A stretch of DNA of 64,000 nucleotides from VYFG01 sp965248685 (GTDB lineage: Bacteria > Pseudomonadota > Gammaproteobacteria > Arenicellales > Poriferihabitantaceae). The DNA is taken from the NCBI GenBank assembly GCA_965248685.1, contig CBDFKC010000004.1, positions 1,302,001 to 1,366,000 of the forward strand. Direction: 5' to 3'. The translations under genes and the position numbers were made by a program. This document shows, piece after piece, positions 16,655-25,348 of the stretch. The number at the start of each line of letters is the position of its first letter. Within the stretch, counting starts at the first letter, position 1. A model generated the notes under the pieces. The model had not been told where the DNA came from, ran no database searches, and saw nothing but the letters and a program-made list of their open reading frames with translations.

Positions 16655-17472
16655 TAAACTGCCCCAAAACCGTAAACCAATACCATATGCGCAAGCAGGA
16701 TCAGTCCCAGGCAATATGACAATGGTATGTGAATAAACAACCAGCTTTTCAATAACGTTTGTAGTGTGTATTGATTGTCCAGAAAGTTTTTCTGTGCCAG
16801 CAATTCATTCATTTGCTGGGAAAATTCGAGTTCTTGGGCATTCATGTAGCGCTCATGGGCTACTAATTCATTGCGCAGTCGGATGTAGCGACGACTAAAT
16901 TGAAACACATGCTCCAACGAGAACTTCGGGCGATTGAAATATACCGCCAGATTGCGTGCGTAAAAATCCGCCAGAGTAGTCGACTGGGTATCGTCGATTG
17001 ACTGGCGAACAAGTTCTTCGGCCGACTCCCTGAGCGTTAGCGAAAACGCCGGTATCCGCTCAAATAGCAATTGTTCGCCTTGATGGGTTAGACGTCTTGC
17101 AAAGCGCCGCGACATCCATATCCCGATAAGTCCGCTGAGGCATATAAATACAAATACAGCCGCCAAAAATAGTTCAAGATAACCACTCGGCCAGCGCCAG
17201 TGGATGTGTATAAGGAATACAAATAGTGTAACCACGCCGGTATACAGGTGTAGCTGAAGCCAGGCTCGGTTGCTTCCCATGGGAAGAAACGTAATTTTTT
17301 TACGCGCGTTATATAGCGCCAGGAAAATCATCAGGCCTACCAGAATCCAGCCGGTCAGCCATTGAGAATTATTTAATGCGAGATCGTAAACCCTGGTAAA
17401 CCACCAAATCGCAAAAACTACGATTCCGGATATAACCACACCTTTGGCTCGACGCAGCCATAATCCACTCAT
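16654..17472 (-). CDS. Di-haem b-type membrane cytochrome
   Basis: This 272-residue protein starts at an ATG overlapping the stop of the ferredoxin gene (ATGA) and ends overlapping the next start (TAATG). Both junctions suggest translational coupling. Hydrophobic helices lie near 13-28, 40-55, 73-91, 97-119 and 244-268. Two helices each carry a pair of histidines 14 residues apart (H75/H89 and H248/H262). That is the usual pattern for two b haems stacked across the membrane. An amphipathic cytoplasmic or periplasmic segment of about 120 residues separates the fourth and fifth helices. The likely role is to pass electrons between the Fe-S protein or quinol and the periplasmic hexaheme protein. 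It matches no named family I can state with certainty. Confidence 0.72.
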   Translation of the reverse strand: MSGLWLRRAKGVVISGIVVFAIWWFTRVYDLALNNSQWLTGWILVGLMIFLALYNARKKITFLPMGSNRAWLQLHLYTGVVTLFVFLIHIHWRWPSGYLELFLAAVFVFICLSGLIGIWMSRRFARRLTHQGEQLLFERIPAFSLTLRESAEELVRQSIDDTQSTTLADFYARNLAVYFNRPKFSLEHVFQFSRRYIRLRNELVAHERYMNAQELEFSQQMNELLAQKNFLDNQYTLQTLLKSWLFIHIPLSYCLGLILLAHMVLVYGFGAV

Positions 17473-19187
17473 TTGTTCAACCACTCACTCAGAGCCGTGC
17501 TGTCGGTCATATTCATCCGCACCAGCGCCCCGTGGGGGCAGGCATTTTGGCAGGCCGGCCCGTGAGGAAGGTTGTAGCATAAGTCACATTTAGTTGCCTT
17601 CAATATGGGGGTGCGGGTGGTTTCGTCGATCAGGATTGCACCTTCCTGGCCGCGGACTTCAACTAAACGGATATTGTCGTATGGACAGGAATTGGCACAA
17701 GTCCCGCAACCAATGCAAGATTGGTCGTTTATAACAACTTCTCCACCCAGTTCGGAACGGTGGATGGCGCCGGTAGGGCAGCCGATCATGCATACCGGGT
17801 CGACGCAATGCATGCAGGAGTTGGTGATCATTTGATTGTCATGCTGTTTTCCATGACGAGCAAATCGCGGATTTCCTTGATGGGTATCCGCGCAGGCATG
17901 CACGCATTCATCGCAGCGTACGCACCGATCAAGATCAATCATCATCGTGGCGGTACCGTTAATAAACCGGTTGTCCACTGAAAATTCGAGAAAGTCGGAA
18001 TCCAGTGCCGATTGACCACTGTTATCAAGATTTGCCTTAACCGAAAACTGCAGATTCGATTCCATGGTCTCGAACAACTTCGCGGGCAGACTGGGAATTA
18101 CAATTTGTTCAATGATGCTGGTGGGTACCCTGAGAATATCAGCATAACCCAGGGCGTTTAGACCAGTCTGGTAGGCGATGGATTCATCTCGCAGGCTGTT
18201 ATGCAAAATTTCTTCCAAACCAAAAATACCGCCCTGTGAGAGAATCGAAACGGCTCTACTGCCGTTATTAATACGCTTGGTAATTTTTGCAAATCCTGAA
18301 CGCACGAACAACAGGCCATCAGGATAATCTCCTTCCGACACGATAGGAGATTCTTCCGCTCCCGGGGTTAACTGACCAGCAGACTTTTTGCGCTTAAAAG
18401 CAGTATGCCAGTCAAAATTTCCATATGACTCGAACAACGTATGCTTGGTGATTTCTGCCATGGCATCGTCATCAAGAAACTGAAATGCTTTGATTTCCTT
18501 GAGGTGTGTAATGAGATTTCGTTTGCGATATAAATCATCTATATATTGGCGGAATGAATCCACCTGACGCCGTATGTCTCGCAGTGCCTGCCAACGAACT
18601 TCGAGTAACTCAACGTCGTCCAGAGCGAAAACCGAGGCATTTCTTTGAATCCGCGCCATTGCGGCCACCTCACCAAACATATCACCACCACTCAAGGTCG
18701 CTACTTCATGGGTCGCTAATATCTTGGCGGTATCCTTTAGATAAACCTGGGTCGATTCACCAGTGCCTCTGGTTGCAACTTCGTTGGTAATGTATTTACC
18801 GTCAGCCAGCCGAACTTCCGGGTACGACGATTTTTTGAAATAGCGTCGAAGCGTAGAAAACACACCATGCTTGCGAGTTTCTGAATGGCCAAGTGAGTCG
18901 GCGGAAAGTCCGGGAGGAAGTACTACTCCAACATCTCCTGAAACAATTAGAAAAGCGGAATTGCCGTAATCTCCGGCCCGTACCACCATGTCACCCCGTT
19001 CATAGCGGCGCAACCTGGTATCGTTGCGGACGATGCCTTCAAGCGGAAGGTTAGACGGAAACCGGTCGGGATCCATCTCGGAAAATGGCGCCATTAATAA
19101 CATACGGGCGACATCCGGGTCGCCCATATCGGTATCAAACGGGGAGTCCCACCGCTGTGGTCTGCTGGTGGTTGATCGATCCGCCAC
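17469..19187 (-). CDS. Cyclic-nucleotide-binding / four-cluster ferredoxin fusion protein
   Basis: The product is 572 residues with no signal peptide. A first CRP-type cyclic-nucleotide-binding fold spans about 45-210 and has a good phosphate-binding cassette, FGEVAAMARIQRNAS (171-185). A second, at about 230-375, is degenerate (IFGLEEILHNSLRDES). The C-terminal part (415-560) has four Cys quartets for [4Fe-4S] clusters: 422/425/428/432, 458/461/466/470, 491/494/497/501 and 534/537/546/550. These are arranged as in HybA/DmsB-type electron-transfer subunits. No helix-turn-helix is visible, so it is an electron carrier gated by a small ligand and not a transcription factor. It sits between the c554-like and b-type cytochrome genes. 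I infer a cytoplasmic Fe-S relay to the b haems. Confidence 0.88.
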   Translation of the reverse strand: MADRSTTSRPQRWDSPFDTDMGDPDVARMLLMAPFSEMDPDRFPSNLPLEGIVRNDTRLRRYERGDMVVRAGDYGNSAFLIVSGDVGVVLPPGLSADSLGHSETRKHGVFSTLRRYFKKSSYPEVRLADGKYITNEVATRGTGESTQVYLKDTAKILATHEVATLSGGDMFGEVAAMARIQRNASVFALDDVELLEVRWQALRDIRRQVDSFRQYIDDLYRKRNLITHLKEIKAFQFLDDDAMAEITKHTLFESYGNFDWHTAFKRKKSAGQLTPGAEESPIVSEGDYPDGLLFVRSGFAKITKRINNGSRAVSILSQGGIFGLEEILHNSLRDESIAYQTGLNALGYADILRVPTSIIEQIVIPSLPAKLFETMESNLQFSVKANLDNSGQSALDSDFLEFSVDNRFINGTATMMIDLDRCVRCDECVHACADTHQGNPRFARHGKQHDNQMITNSCMHCVDPVCMIGCPTGAIHRSELGGEVVINDQSCIGCGTCANSCPYDNIRLVEVRGQEGAILIDETTRTPILKATKCDLCYNLPHGPACQNACPHGALVRMNMTDSTALSEWLNK

Positions 19188-19218
19188 GATCCTGGCTCGT
19201 TAGTATTAAGCTATAAAA

Positions 19219-20244
19219 TCAAGACGATGGCTTACCTTTATACTTGGAGGCAGCGGGAAGCAATGGGTCGATACCAGCGAGACTGCCGCCATCCATTGCC
19301 GCAACTTTCTTGGCCTGCTCAGCAACCGCAGCAGCTGCCTTAAGGTAAGCATCTTTGTTATTAAGTTTCAGCTTTATCCCGCCGGCTATTTTTAGTACCT
19401 CTCTGACCTCAGCAGAACTGATCGCTGCATCGACTTTGGTCAATGCATTTTTAGCAATCTTGGCGCGTTTCGCCATTTTCACCGCATATTTTGCTTTCTC
19501 AGTTGCTTCCGACAGTCCTCGATAGGCAAACTCAAGATCCAGCATTCTGCCAACCACGTACATAACCCTTCGACGTTCAACTGATGCCTCGGTATTACTA
19601 TCTGAGTACCACAGGTTGTGTCGTACTTCGCCCTGGGACCAGGCAACCAGCTCAAACGCACTGCCGGCCGCGTGACCGCCAACGTTAACCAGTTTCTCAT
19701 TTGGTACTGAATGACAGCCGTAGCAGTTTTCTGCCAACCCGTATAAGTCAATAGGTCGAATCATTCCAGCTGCTTCCGATTCCTGATAACGCTTGGTTTT
19801 GTGCGCAGGGTCTTCGTTCTCTGCTTTGACGTCCTTGCCGCCAAATTCACTATGGACGTCAACCCAGTCTTTACCTGCGCCATGGCAGGATTCGCAGGTA
19901 ATACCGCCTATTTGTGATTCCTTTCCACCGTCCATCGCAGTGGTGAAGTGGCAGGTAAGGCAATCACCGCCGGCCTTAATCCGTTTTAGCCCCATTTTCT
20001 TGGCAATTTCCCGACCTTTTTTCGAACGGGGTAAGTCTTTGAAAGTGGTGGAATGGTGGGTGAGCTTCCAGGAATCCACCGATCTGTCATGACATTCTCC
20101 GCAGGCATCTGGACCAATGACTAAAGCGGGGTCGCGACGCAGATCCTGGGCATTTGAGGTACTCCAGGGAACCAGTAAAAACAGCACCAAAGCAAATATT
20201 GATGCCAGACTCAGGGGGTTACGATAGGTAATAGCTTGATTCAT
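19219..20244 (-). CDS. Tetraheme cytochrome c554-like protein
   Basis: The product is 341 residues. ATG 20244 is preferred because GGAGGAAG lies at the right distance; an earlier in-frame ATG overlaps that ribosome site. A signal peptide ends near residue 32 (STSNAQ). CxxCH sites lie at residues 48 (CGECH), 95 (CLTCH), 117 (CESCH) and 174 (CYGCH). The pattern GPDACGECH...SWKLTHHS resembles cytochrome c554 and related multihaem proteins of nitrogen and sulfur metabolism. The C-terminal third (about 250-341) is Ala/Lys-rich and helical without haems. It lies 31 bp before the ferredoxin fusion and 67 bp after the NAD(P)H reductase gene. It is probably a periplasmic electron carrier. No hydroxylamine oxidoreductase gene is nearby, so nitrification is not implied. 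Confidence 0.87.
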   Translation of the reverse strand: MNQAITYRNPLSLASIFALVLFLLVPWSTSNAQDLRRDPALVIGPDACGECHDRSVDSWKLTHHSTTFKDLPRSKKGREIAKKMGLKRIKAGGDCLTCHFTTAMDGGKESQIGGITCESCHGAGKDWVDVHSEFGGKDVKAENEDPAHKTKRYQESEAAGMIRPIDLYGLAENCYGCHSVPNEKLVNVGGHAAGSAFELVAWSQGEVRHNLWYSDSNTEASVERRRVMYVVGRMLDLEFAYRGLSEATEKAKYAVKMAKRAKIAKNALTKVDAAISSAEVREVLKIAGGIKLKLNNKDAYLKAAAAVAEQAKKVAAMDGGSLAGIDPLLPAASKYKGKPSS

Positions 20245-20311
20245 TAAAACTTCCTCCAAATATAGGGAAAATACATTCTACTTAATTGCTTCATTCAACA
20301 AATAGATCACT

Positions 20312-21613
20312 TTAGGCATCAATGACAATTGCTGATTTCGGTGTGCCAATACAGGGCAAACACGAGCCCGATTCCAACGGCGCGCTGGGTGGATCAGCAT
20401 AGTCGACCTCGCCTGAACGAATTGCTGTGGTGCAGGTTCCACAACTACCTGCGCGACAACCAAAATCAATGGCCACACCCTGCTCCTCGGCAAAATCCAA
20501 CAATGAACCTTTATCCGGGCTCCATTCTCCGGTTTTACCCGATTTTGAGAAATTAACGCTGAACGTTGTACCACTGCCAGCTGCCGCTGCATCGACCGGA
20601 GCCGGCTTTTTCTTAACGCTGGCCGGGCCAAATGCTTCAAAATGAATATGTTTTTCGGGTACACCCCAATCTCCCAGATCCTTTACCAGAGAATCCATCA
20701 TTGGCGGTGGGCCACAAATGTAGAAATCAAAATTATTCGACGGCAGGACCCGTTTGAATAATTCGACACTCACTCGTTCAGCAAAGGCGTAATCTTCGCC
20801 TTCCTGGTCGATGCCTTCCCGAGGGTCGCTATAGCAGACCTTGATATGGGCATTTTCGTGATTTTTATCAATATTAGCGAGGTGCTCTCGCATTACGTGT
20901 TCTTCACCATGTCGAACACCATAAAAAAACCAGGCTTCGCGCTGGGAATTCGAGTCAACAATGGAGTTAAGCATGCTTAATACCGGCGTAATCCCGACTC
21001 CACCACCAATTAGCACCACCGGCGTATGCTGGGTCTGGTCCATATAAAAATTACCACCAGGTGCTCGGGTATCGACAATATCTCCCTCCCGCAGCGTTTC
21101 ATGGAAGAAACTGGAAGACTGGCCTGGTGGCGCATCCGGCGCCTTTGGCGGAGGCAGCGCATGCTTGATGCTGACCCGATAGTGTGAATCTGCTTTTTGC
21201 GGGCTGTCAGAGAGTGAATAACACCTGACAACCGGTTTATCGGAATCCGGAACCTTTAGATTGAACGTAAGGTATTGCCCCGGCTCAAACTTGGGGAGAG
21301 ACTTTCCATCATGAGGGACCAGGTAAAAGGAACATATGCCTCCCCCCTCCATGGTTTTTGTTTCTATCCTGAATTTGCGAAACCCTGCCCAGATGTTGGT
21401 CAGTTTATTGGTTTCCAGGGCCTTGAAAAGGGTTTTATTTTCAATTTCCTGATGCAGCGATTTTATCGATAGCTGCTGCTGCTCAGTCGCCAGGCGGCTG
21501 CGTTTTAGCGTCGAAAAAAGTCCGATTAACGCTTGTACAACAGCTAATACTACCAGTGCGACACCTATCCAAAGTATCACCTCGGTACTGAGGATCGAAC
21601 TAATACTGGTCAT
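20312..21613 (-). CDS. Membrane-anchored FAD/[2Fe-2S] NAD(P)H oxidoreductase (NqrF-like)
   Basis: The product is 433 residues behind a GGGAGA ribosome site. One N-terminal transmembrane helix lies at about 12-33. It is followed by a ferredoxin-NADP reductase module with the FAD motif RCYS (130-133), the nucleotide motif GGGVGITP (203-210) and CGPPPMM (300-306). The C-terminal plant-type [2Fe-2S] domain has Cys386, Cys391, Cys394 and Cys421. This order is the reverse of NqrF (ferredoxin first) and matches phenol-hydroxylase or flavohaem-type reductases with an added anchor. It is the first gene of the electron-transfer operon, so NAD(P)H is a plausible electron donor or acceptor for the whole chain. 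Direction of electron flow cannot be deduced. Confidence 0.88.
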   Translation of the reverse strand: MTSISSILSTEVILWIGVALVVLAVVQALIGLFSTLKRSRLATEQQQLSIKSLHQEIENKTLFKALETNKLTNIWAGFRKFRIETKTMEGGGICSFYLVPHDGKSLPKFEPGQYLTFNLKVPDSDKPVVRCYSLSDSPQKADSHYRVSIKHALPPPKAPDAPPGQSSSFFHETLREGDIVDTRAPGGNFYMDQTQHTPVVLIGGGVGITPVLSMLNSIVDSNSQREAWFFYGVRHGEEHVMREHLANIDKNHENAHIKVCYSDPREGIDQEGEDYAFAERVSVELFKRVLPSNNFDFYICGPPPMMDSLVKDLGDWGVPEKHIHFEAFGPASVKKKPAPVDAAAAGSGTTFSVNFSKSGKTGEWSPDKGSLLDFAEEQGVAIDFGCRAGSCGTCTTAIRSGEVDYADPPSAPLESGSCLPCIGTPKSAIVIDA

Positions 21614-22046
21614 CGAAATCTCCCATTAGTTACTGGAATTATGCAGTTGTATCGGAACATGCTTATTATTACCTGTAATTTTAACCTGAATCTCGAATTG
21701 TTATCGCCATTTTTATAAGATTCGTCGATTTCTGATATCCAGGTAACCCATAGATTTATTGTTATTTATTATCCCAACTATCAGGAAACTTTTGCGCAGA
21801 TGGATTTTTCTGTCCACGCTGGCATTGTATTTTATAATACATTTTTCCAACGTGGTGGCCCCTTGAAAAATTTGTCCAAACTAAACTTGTCCATTGGACC
21901 ACCGTTTGATTTTACTATTAATTTGTATGTAGCTCAATTGACTATTTTATCTGCAATTTGCCCATACAGTTTACCTTAAGGTGGGGTAAATAGTCTGTGA
22001 ACAATTCCCAAAAATCGCCCAGCCTTATTTTCAGCCGGTAGCTTGT
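21614..22046. promoter_or_regulatory. Intergenic region upstream of the electron-transfer operon
   Basis: This 433-bp AT-rich gap lies between two minus-strand genes. It must contain the promoter of the electron-transfer operon near 21620-21750, but no confident -35/-10 pair is seen. An AT hairpin (TGTATT/AATACA, 21826-21841) with a T run on the plus strand is in the wrong orientation to terminate either gene. I see no gene here. Confidence 0.4.
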
Positions 22047-23576
22047 CTATTCAGTGAGGCCAAAAAAAGAACTGATTTTCGAGAGCATATGGACCGATAC
22101 CTCGTCGATCCGCTGATTACGCGAATCGTCGTCCAGTTTATCGCGAATTGACTGCATTTCAACTTCTCTGGTTGCGAGAATGGCGGAAATTTCTTCAGCC
22201 ATGGCCGGCCTCTGCTGCAGTATTTTTTGAAATCCATCTCGATACAGACGATAGCAATAGACGTCACTGGTAGCGACAATGGTGGCGCTTCGGGGCGCTC
22301 CGGTCATTAACCCCATTTCGCCAAAAAAAGTTGGTGCATACAAATCCGAGACTTTACTGTTTTTATCTCCGGCACCTACCCAAACCTCAGCACAACCTTC
22401 AGTCAAAATATATAACCAGTCGGCCTGATCGTTCTGTACCATAATATTCTCGCCTTTCGAATATAACACCGGCTGAAGTCCTTTGGCGAGTACGGCATGT
22501 TCCTGGGGATTTAACACTCGAAGGAATTCGATTTGTTTGAGTGCACCCAGTCGACGTTGGGTGTGTTCCTGATCTTTACGTTCGCGCCGTTCACTATTGT
22601 CGCTATCAAGAAACAACTGGGCGGCAGGAATAGCCAGAGGGATATTAGCTCGCTGCAGAGCGGCATATAGACGTCTTCGAACCAGCGAGTTGGTGGGGTC
22701 GTCGTCCTGAATGGTAACCAGCCAGTATCGCACCGCATATAATGCGTAACTCTCCCGGTTGTCGCTGGAAAAGTCCACGCAGACGCAATTTGGTTTGGGT
22801 TCTGAGGCAATTCCAGGAATAGGCGGCAGTGCCTGAAGCGCCTTTTCCGCGGTTTCTATTACATGAGCTGGCCGGGTTCTAAAATCAACACTGAAGTAAA
22901 CCCACATCCGGTGCTGTAGCGGCTGGCCCTCTCGTTTTCCCAGAATAATTATATTGGCCGCCAATAATGAAGAATTGGGAACAATGATGGTGTCCCAGTC
23001 TCTGGTTTCTATAACGGTATGGCGCCAGCGTATTTCCTGCACTTTACCCTGTCGTCCGTTTTCCAGCTGGATCCAGTCACCGACCCGAATTGAGCGGTCA
23101 AGCTGGAGTGCGATACCGCCAATGACATTGCCCAGGGTTGCCTGTAACCCGATGGCCAGGATGCCAGTAACAACTGCTGAAGTGGCGGCGATTCCGGTAG
23201 CATCAACGCCAAAATTTCGTAGTGTAAGAACAATCAAAACGATGATCGCAACCCCCAGGAACAACTCGCTGATAATTGAAGGCGGGTTGTATCCAATCCG
23301 GGGTAGGGCGAGCTTGAACAGCAGAATCGAAAAGATTTCCAACAGCGTCAGCCAGCCCGCCAAATTGGCTGTTTTGTCTGCCACACTGGCAGTTTGGGTC
23401 CAGCCAAAATGATTGCTCAGTTGAACCAGAGAAACGGCAATCAAATAAGTCAGACAGAAAAAGGCCATACGGCGAATCCGTCCGCTGGCTCCGGGAACTG
23501 CCGCCCTCAATAAAGCGGCGGTAATCAGAAAGGCAACGGCTATACCTCCCGCCGTGGCCCAGGTTGTTAACTCCAT
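22047..23576 (-). CDS. MscS-type channel with C-terminal cyclic-nucleotide-binding domain (bCNG family)
   Basis: The 509-residue protein begins with about five membrane helices. The MscS pore region (ATLGNVIGGIALQLDRSIRVGDWIQL) and its beta domain follow. The C-terminal 140 residues form a CRP-like domain with a canonical phosphate-binding cassette, FFGEMGLMTGAPRSATI, near residue 420. MscS relatives with this domain are known as bacterial cyclic-nucleotide-gated channels. They open on ligand binding and respond weakly, if at all, to tension. It is transcribed toward the electron-transfer operon but separated from it by 433 bp, so cotranscription is doubtful. Confidence 0.88.
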   Translation of the reverse strand: MELTTWATAGGIAVAFLITAALLRAAVPGASGRIRRMAFFCLTYLIAVSLVQLSNHFGWTQTASVADKTANLAGWLTLLEIFSILLFKLALPRIGYNPPSIISELFLGVAIIVLIVLTLRNFGVDATGIAATSAVVTGILAIGLQATLGNVIGGIALQLDRSIRVGDWIQLENGRQGKVQEIRWRHTVIETRDWDTIIVPNSSLLAANIIILGKREGQPLQHRMWVYFSVDFRTRPAHVIETAEKALQALPPIPGIASEPKPNCVCVDFSSDNRESYALYAVRYWLVTIQDDDPTNSLVRRRLYAALQRANIPLAIPAAQLFLDSDNSERRERKDQEHTQRRLGALKQIEFLRVLNPQEHAVLAKGLQPVLYSKGENIMVQNDQADWLYILTEGCAEVWVGAGDKNSKVSDLYAPTFFGEMGLMTGAPRSATIVATSDVYCYRLYRDGFQKILQQRPAMAEEISAILATREVEMQSIRDKLDDDSRNQRIDEVSVHMLSKISSFFGLTE

Positions 23577-23900
23577 TGCTTGAGTTTTAATAGTGGTGTT
23601 ACTGACAGATACAAAGGATACGCCAATCCCATCAAATTAACCAAGTTACATTTTGGGGGCTCTAAATATTCGGCTCACTGCATTTTGTCAGGCCAAACCC
23701 CAGCCGATCGCAATGTGGTGTTGAAATAATCGGTTCGAAAGACCTTTGTACCATTAGGTTAATTCGGTTCAGTAGAACCACCCTAGTGTTATCATCTGTT
23801 GGTCGCCGCGAAATTTATGCGGAAATAATAATTCTGTTTCGGATTAGTCCCTGGTTTATACGGTTTCTGGCCTCTCCGAACAACTACATAGGAAATTGCC
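23577..23900. promoter_or_regulatory. Divergent intergenic region between the channel and aldehyde dehydrogenase genes
   Basis: This 324-bp gap should carry two divergent promoters. The only structure noticed is a short hairpin GGTTC-AGTA-GAACC at 23766-23779. I see no gene and no clear promoter pair. Confidence 0.35.
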
Positions 23901-25334
23901 ATGCATTATGATCTTAAAGTACCGCGTGCCAAATCAACAGGCGAAATGTTGAGGGTAAATTCACCTTTTGACGGTGCTCTGGTTGGAACCGTCGAGACCA
24001 TCGATCTTGATGGTGCTGATCGGGCTCTTACTACTGCGGCGGGTCTATTTGGCAACCGCAGCAGCTGGTTGCCTGCGCACCAACGCGTGGCGATCCTGGA
24101 AAAGACCGCTGAGATAATGCTATCTCGTTTTGAGGAACTGGCTCAAATTGCCCTGGGAGAAGGTGGTAAGCCGCTGGTAGATTCCCGGGTTGAGGTGGCG
24201 AGGGCGATTGACGGCATCAAAAACTGTGCGGAGTGCATTCGAACCGAAAGTGGCAAGGAGATACCCATGCAGCTTAACCCCGCGTCAGCCAACCGTATCG
24301 CGTTTACCAGCAGGGAACCCATTGGGGTAGTGGTGGCGGTTAGCGCATTTAATCATCCGCTCAACCTGATCGTGCATCAGGTCGGGCCAGCAATTGCATC
24401 GGGTTGTCCAGTAATTGTTAAGCCGGCCGATGATACACCGTTATCCTGTTTCGCCCTGATCGATATTCTGCGTGAAGCGGGTCTCCCGGATGGGTGGTGC
24501 CAGCCTGTTGCCACCACTGACCTGGCGGTTGCTGAGAAATTGGTAACTGATCCTCGTGTTGGGTTTTTCAGTTTTATCGGTTCGGCTAAAGTTGGTTGGA
24601 TGCTACGTTCGAAGTTGGCGCCTGGCGCGCGCTGTGCTCTTGAACATGGTGGTGCCGCACCGGCCATTATTGCGGCAGATGCAGATTTGACTCAAACCCT
24701 TCCACTGGTTGCGAAAGGGGGCTTATATCATGCCGGTCAGGTATGCGTATCGGTTCAGCGAGTGTTTGTACATAGCAGCATCGTTGAACAGGTCGCCCAG
24801 GAACTCGGAAAGCTGGCTGATCAAATGATAGTGGGTGATCCAGCTCAGGAGGCGACCGAAGTGGGACCATTAATTCGCCATCGTGAAACCGACCGGGTGG
24901 AGCAGTGGGTGAATGAAGCCATTGATGCTGGAGCAAAACTGATAACAGGGGGGCGCAGAATAAGCGAAGCGCTGTTCCAGCCCACTGTGTTAGTTAGCCC
25001 GCCACGGGATAGTAAGGTCAGTCAAATGGAAATTTTTGGACCGGTTATTTGTATTTATAGTTACGATGAAATAGACGATGCGATTAACCAGGCCAATAGT
25101 CTGCCAGTTGCGTTTCAGGCCTCGGTATTTTCGCAGAATATAGATACCGCGATGTATGCCTACAGAAATCTGGACGCAGCAGCAGTAATGGTGAACGATC
25201 ACACTGCGTTCAGGGTTGATTGGATGCCATTTGCCGGGTTACGCGAATCCGGTCATGGTGTGGGGGGAATTTCCTATACCTATGAAGATATGCAAATCGA
25301 GAAAATGATGTTAATTAAATCTTCATCACTTTAG
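23901..25334 (+). CDS. NAD(P)-dependent aldehyde dehydrogenase
   Basis: This 477-residue member of the aldehyde dehydrogenase superfamily oxidises an aldehyde to the acid through a cysteine thioester. Key motifs are the oxyanion-hole Asn in SAFNHPLNL, the general-base Glu in LEHGGAAP, and the catalytic Cys in HAGQVCVSVQRV. EIFGPVICIYSY lies near the C-terminus. LEHGG replaces the common LELGG. The SAFNHPLNL and GQVCVSVQRV style resembles the branch containing glycolaldehyde, lactaldehyde, phosphonoacetaldehyde and sulfoacetaldehyde enzymes, but the substrate cannot be fixed. Its start follows a GGAAAT-like site. It stands alone and converges on the TPR gene with 14 bp between stops. Confidence 0.9.
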   Translation: MHYDLKVPRAKSTGEMLRVNSPFDGALVGTVETIDLDGADRALTTAAGLFGNRSSWLPAHQRVAILEKTAEIMLSRFEELAQIALGEGGKPLVDSRVEVARAIDGIKNCAECIRTESGKEIPMQLNPASANRIAFTSREPIGVVVAVSAFNHPLNLIVHQVGPAIASGCPVIVKPADDTPLSCFALIDILREAGLPDGWCQPVATTDLAVAEKLVTDPRVGFFSFIGSAKVGWMLRSKLAPGARCALEHGGAAPAIIAADADLTQTLPLVAKGGLYHAGQVCVSVQRVFVHSSIVEQVAQELGKLADQMIVGDPAQEATEVGPLIRHRETDRVEQWVNEAIDAGAKLITGGRRISEALFQPTVLVSPPRDSKVSQMEIFGPVICIYSYDEIDDAINQANSLPVAFQASVFSQNIDTAMYAYRNLDAAAVMVNDHTAFRVDWMPFAGLRESGHGVGGISYTYEDMQIEKMMLIKSSSL

Positions 25335-25348
25335 GAAGCAGTTGACAC

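Noticed and set aside
17469..19187. CRP/FNR transcription regulator
   Set aside because: The cNMP folds are followed by ferredoxin clusters and not by a helix-turn-helix.
19219..20244. Assignment of the tetraheme c554-like gene to ammonia oxidation
   Set aside because: No hydroxylamine oxidoreductase, ammonia monooxygenase or cytochrome cM552 gene is present; c554-like folds occur in many pathways.
21826..21846. AT hairpin with T run as a terminator
   Set aside because: It would only work on plus-strand transcripts, and both flanking genes are on the minus strand.
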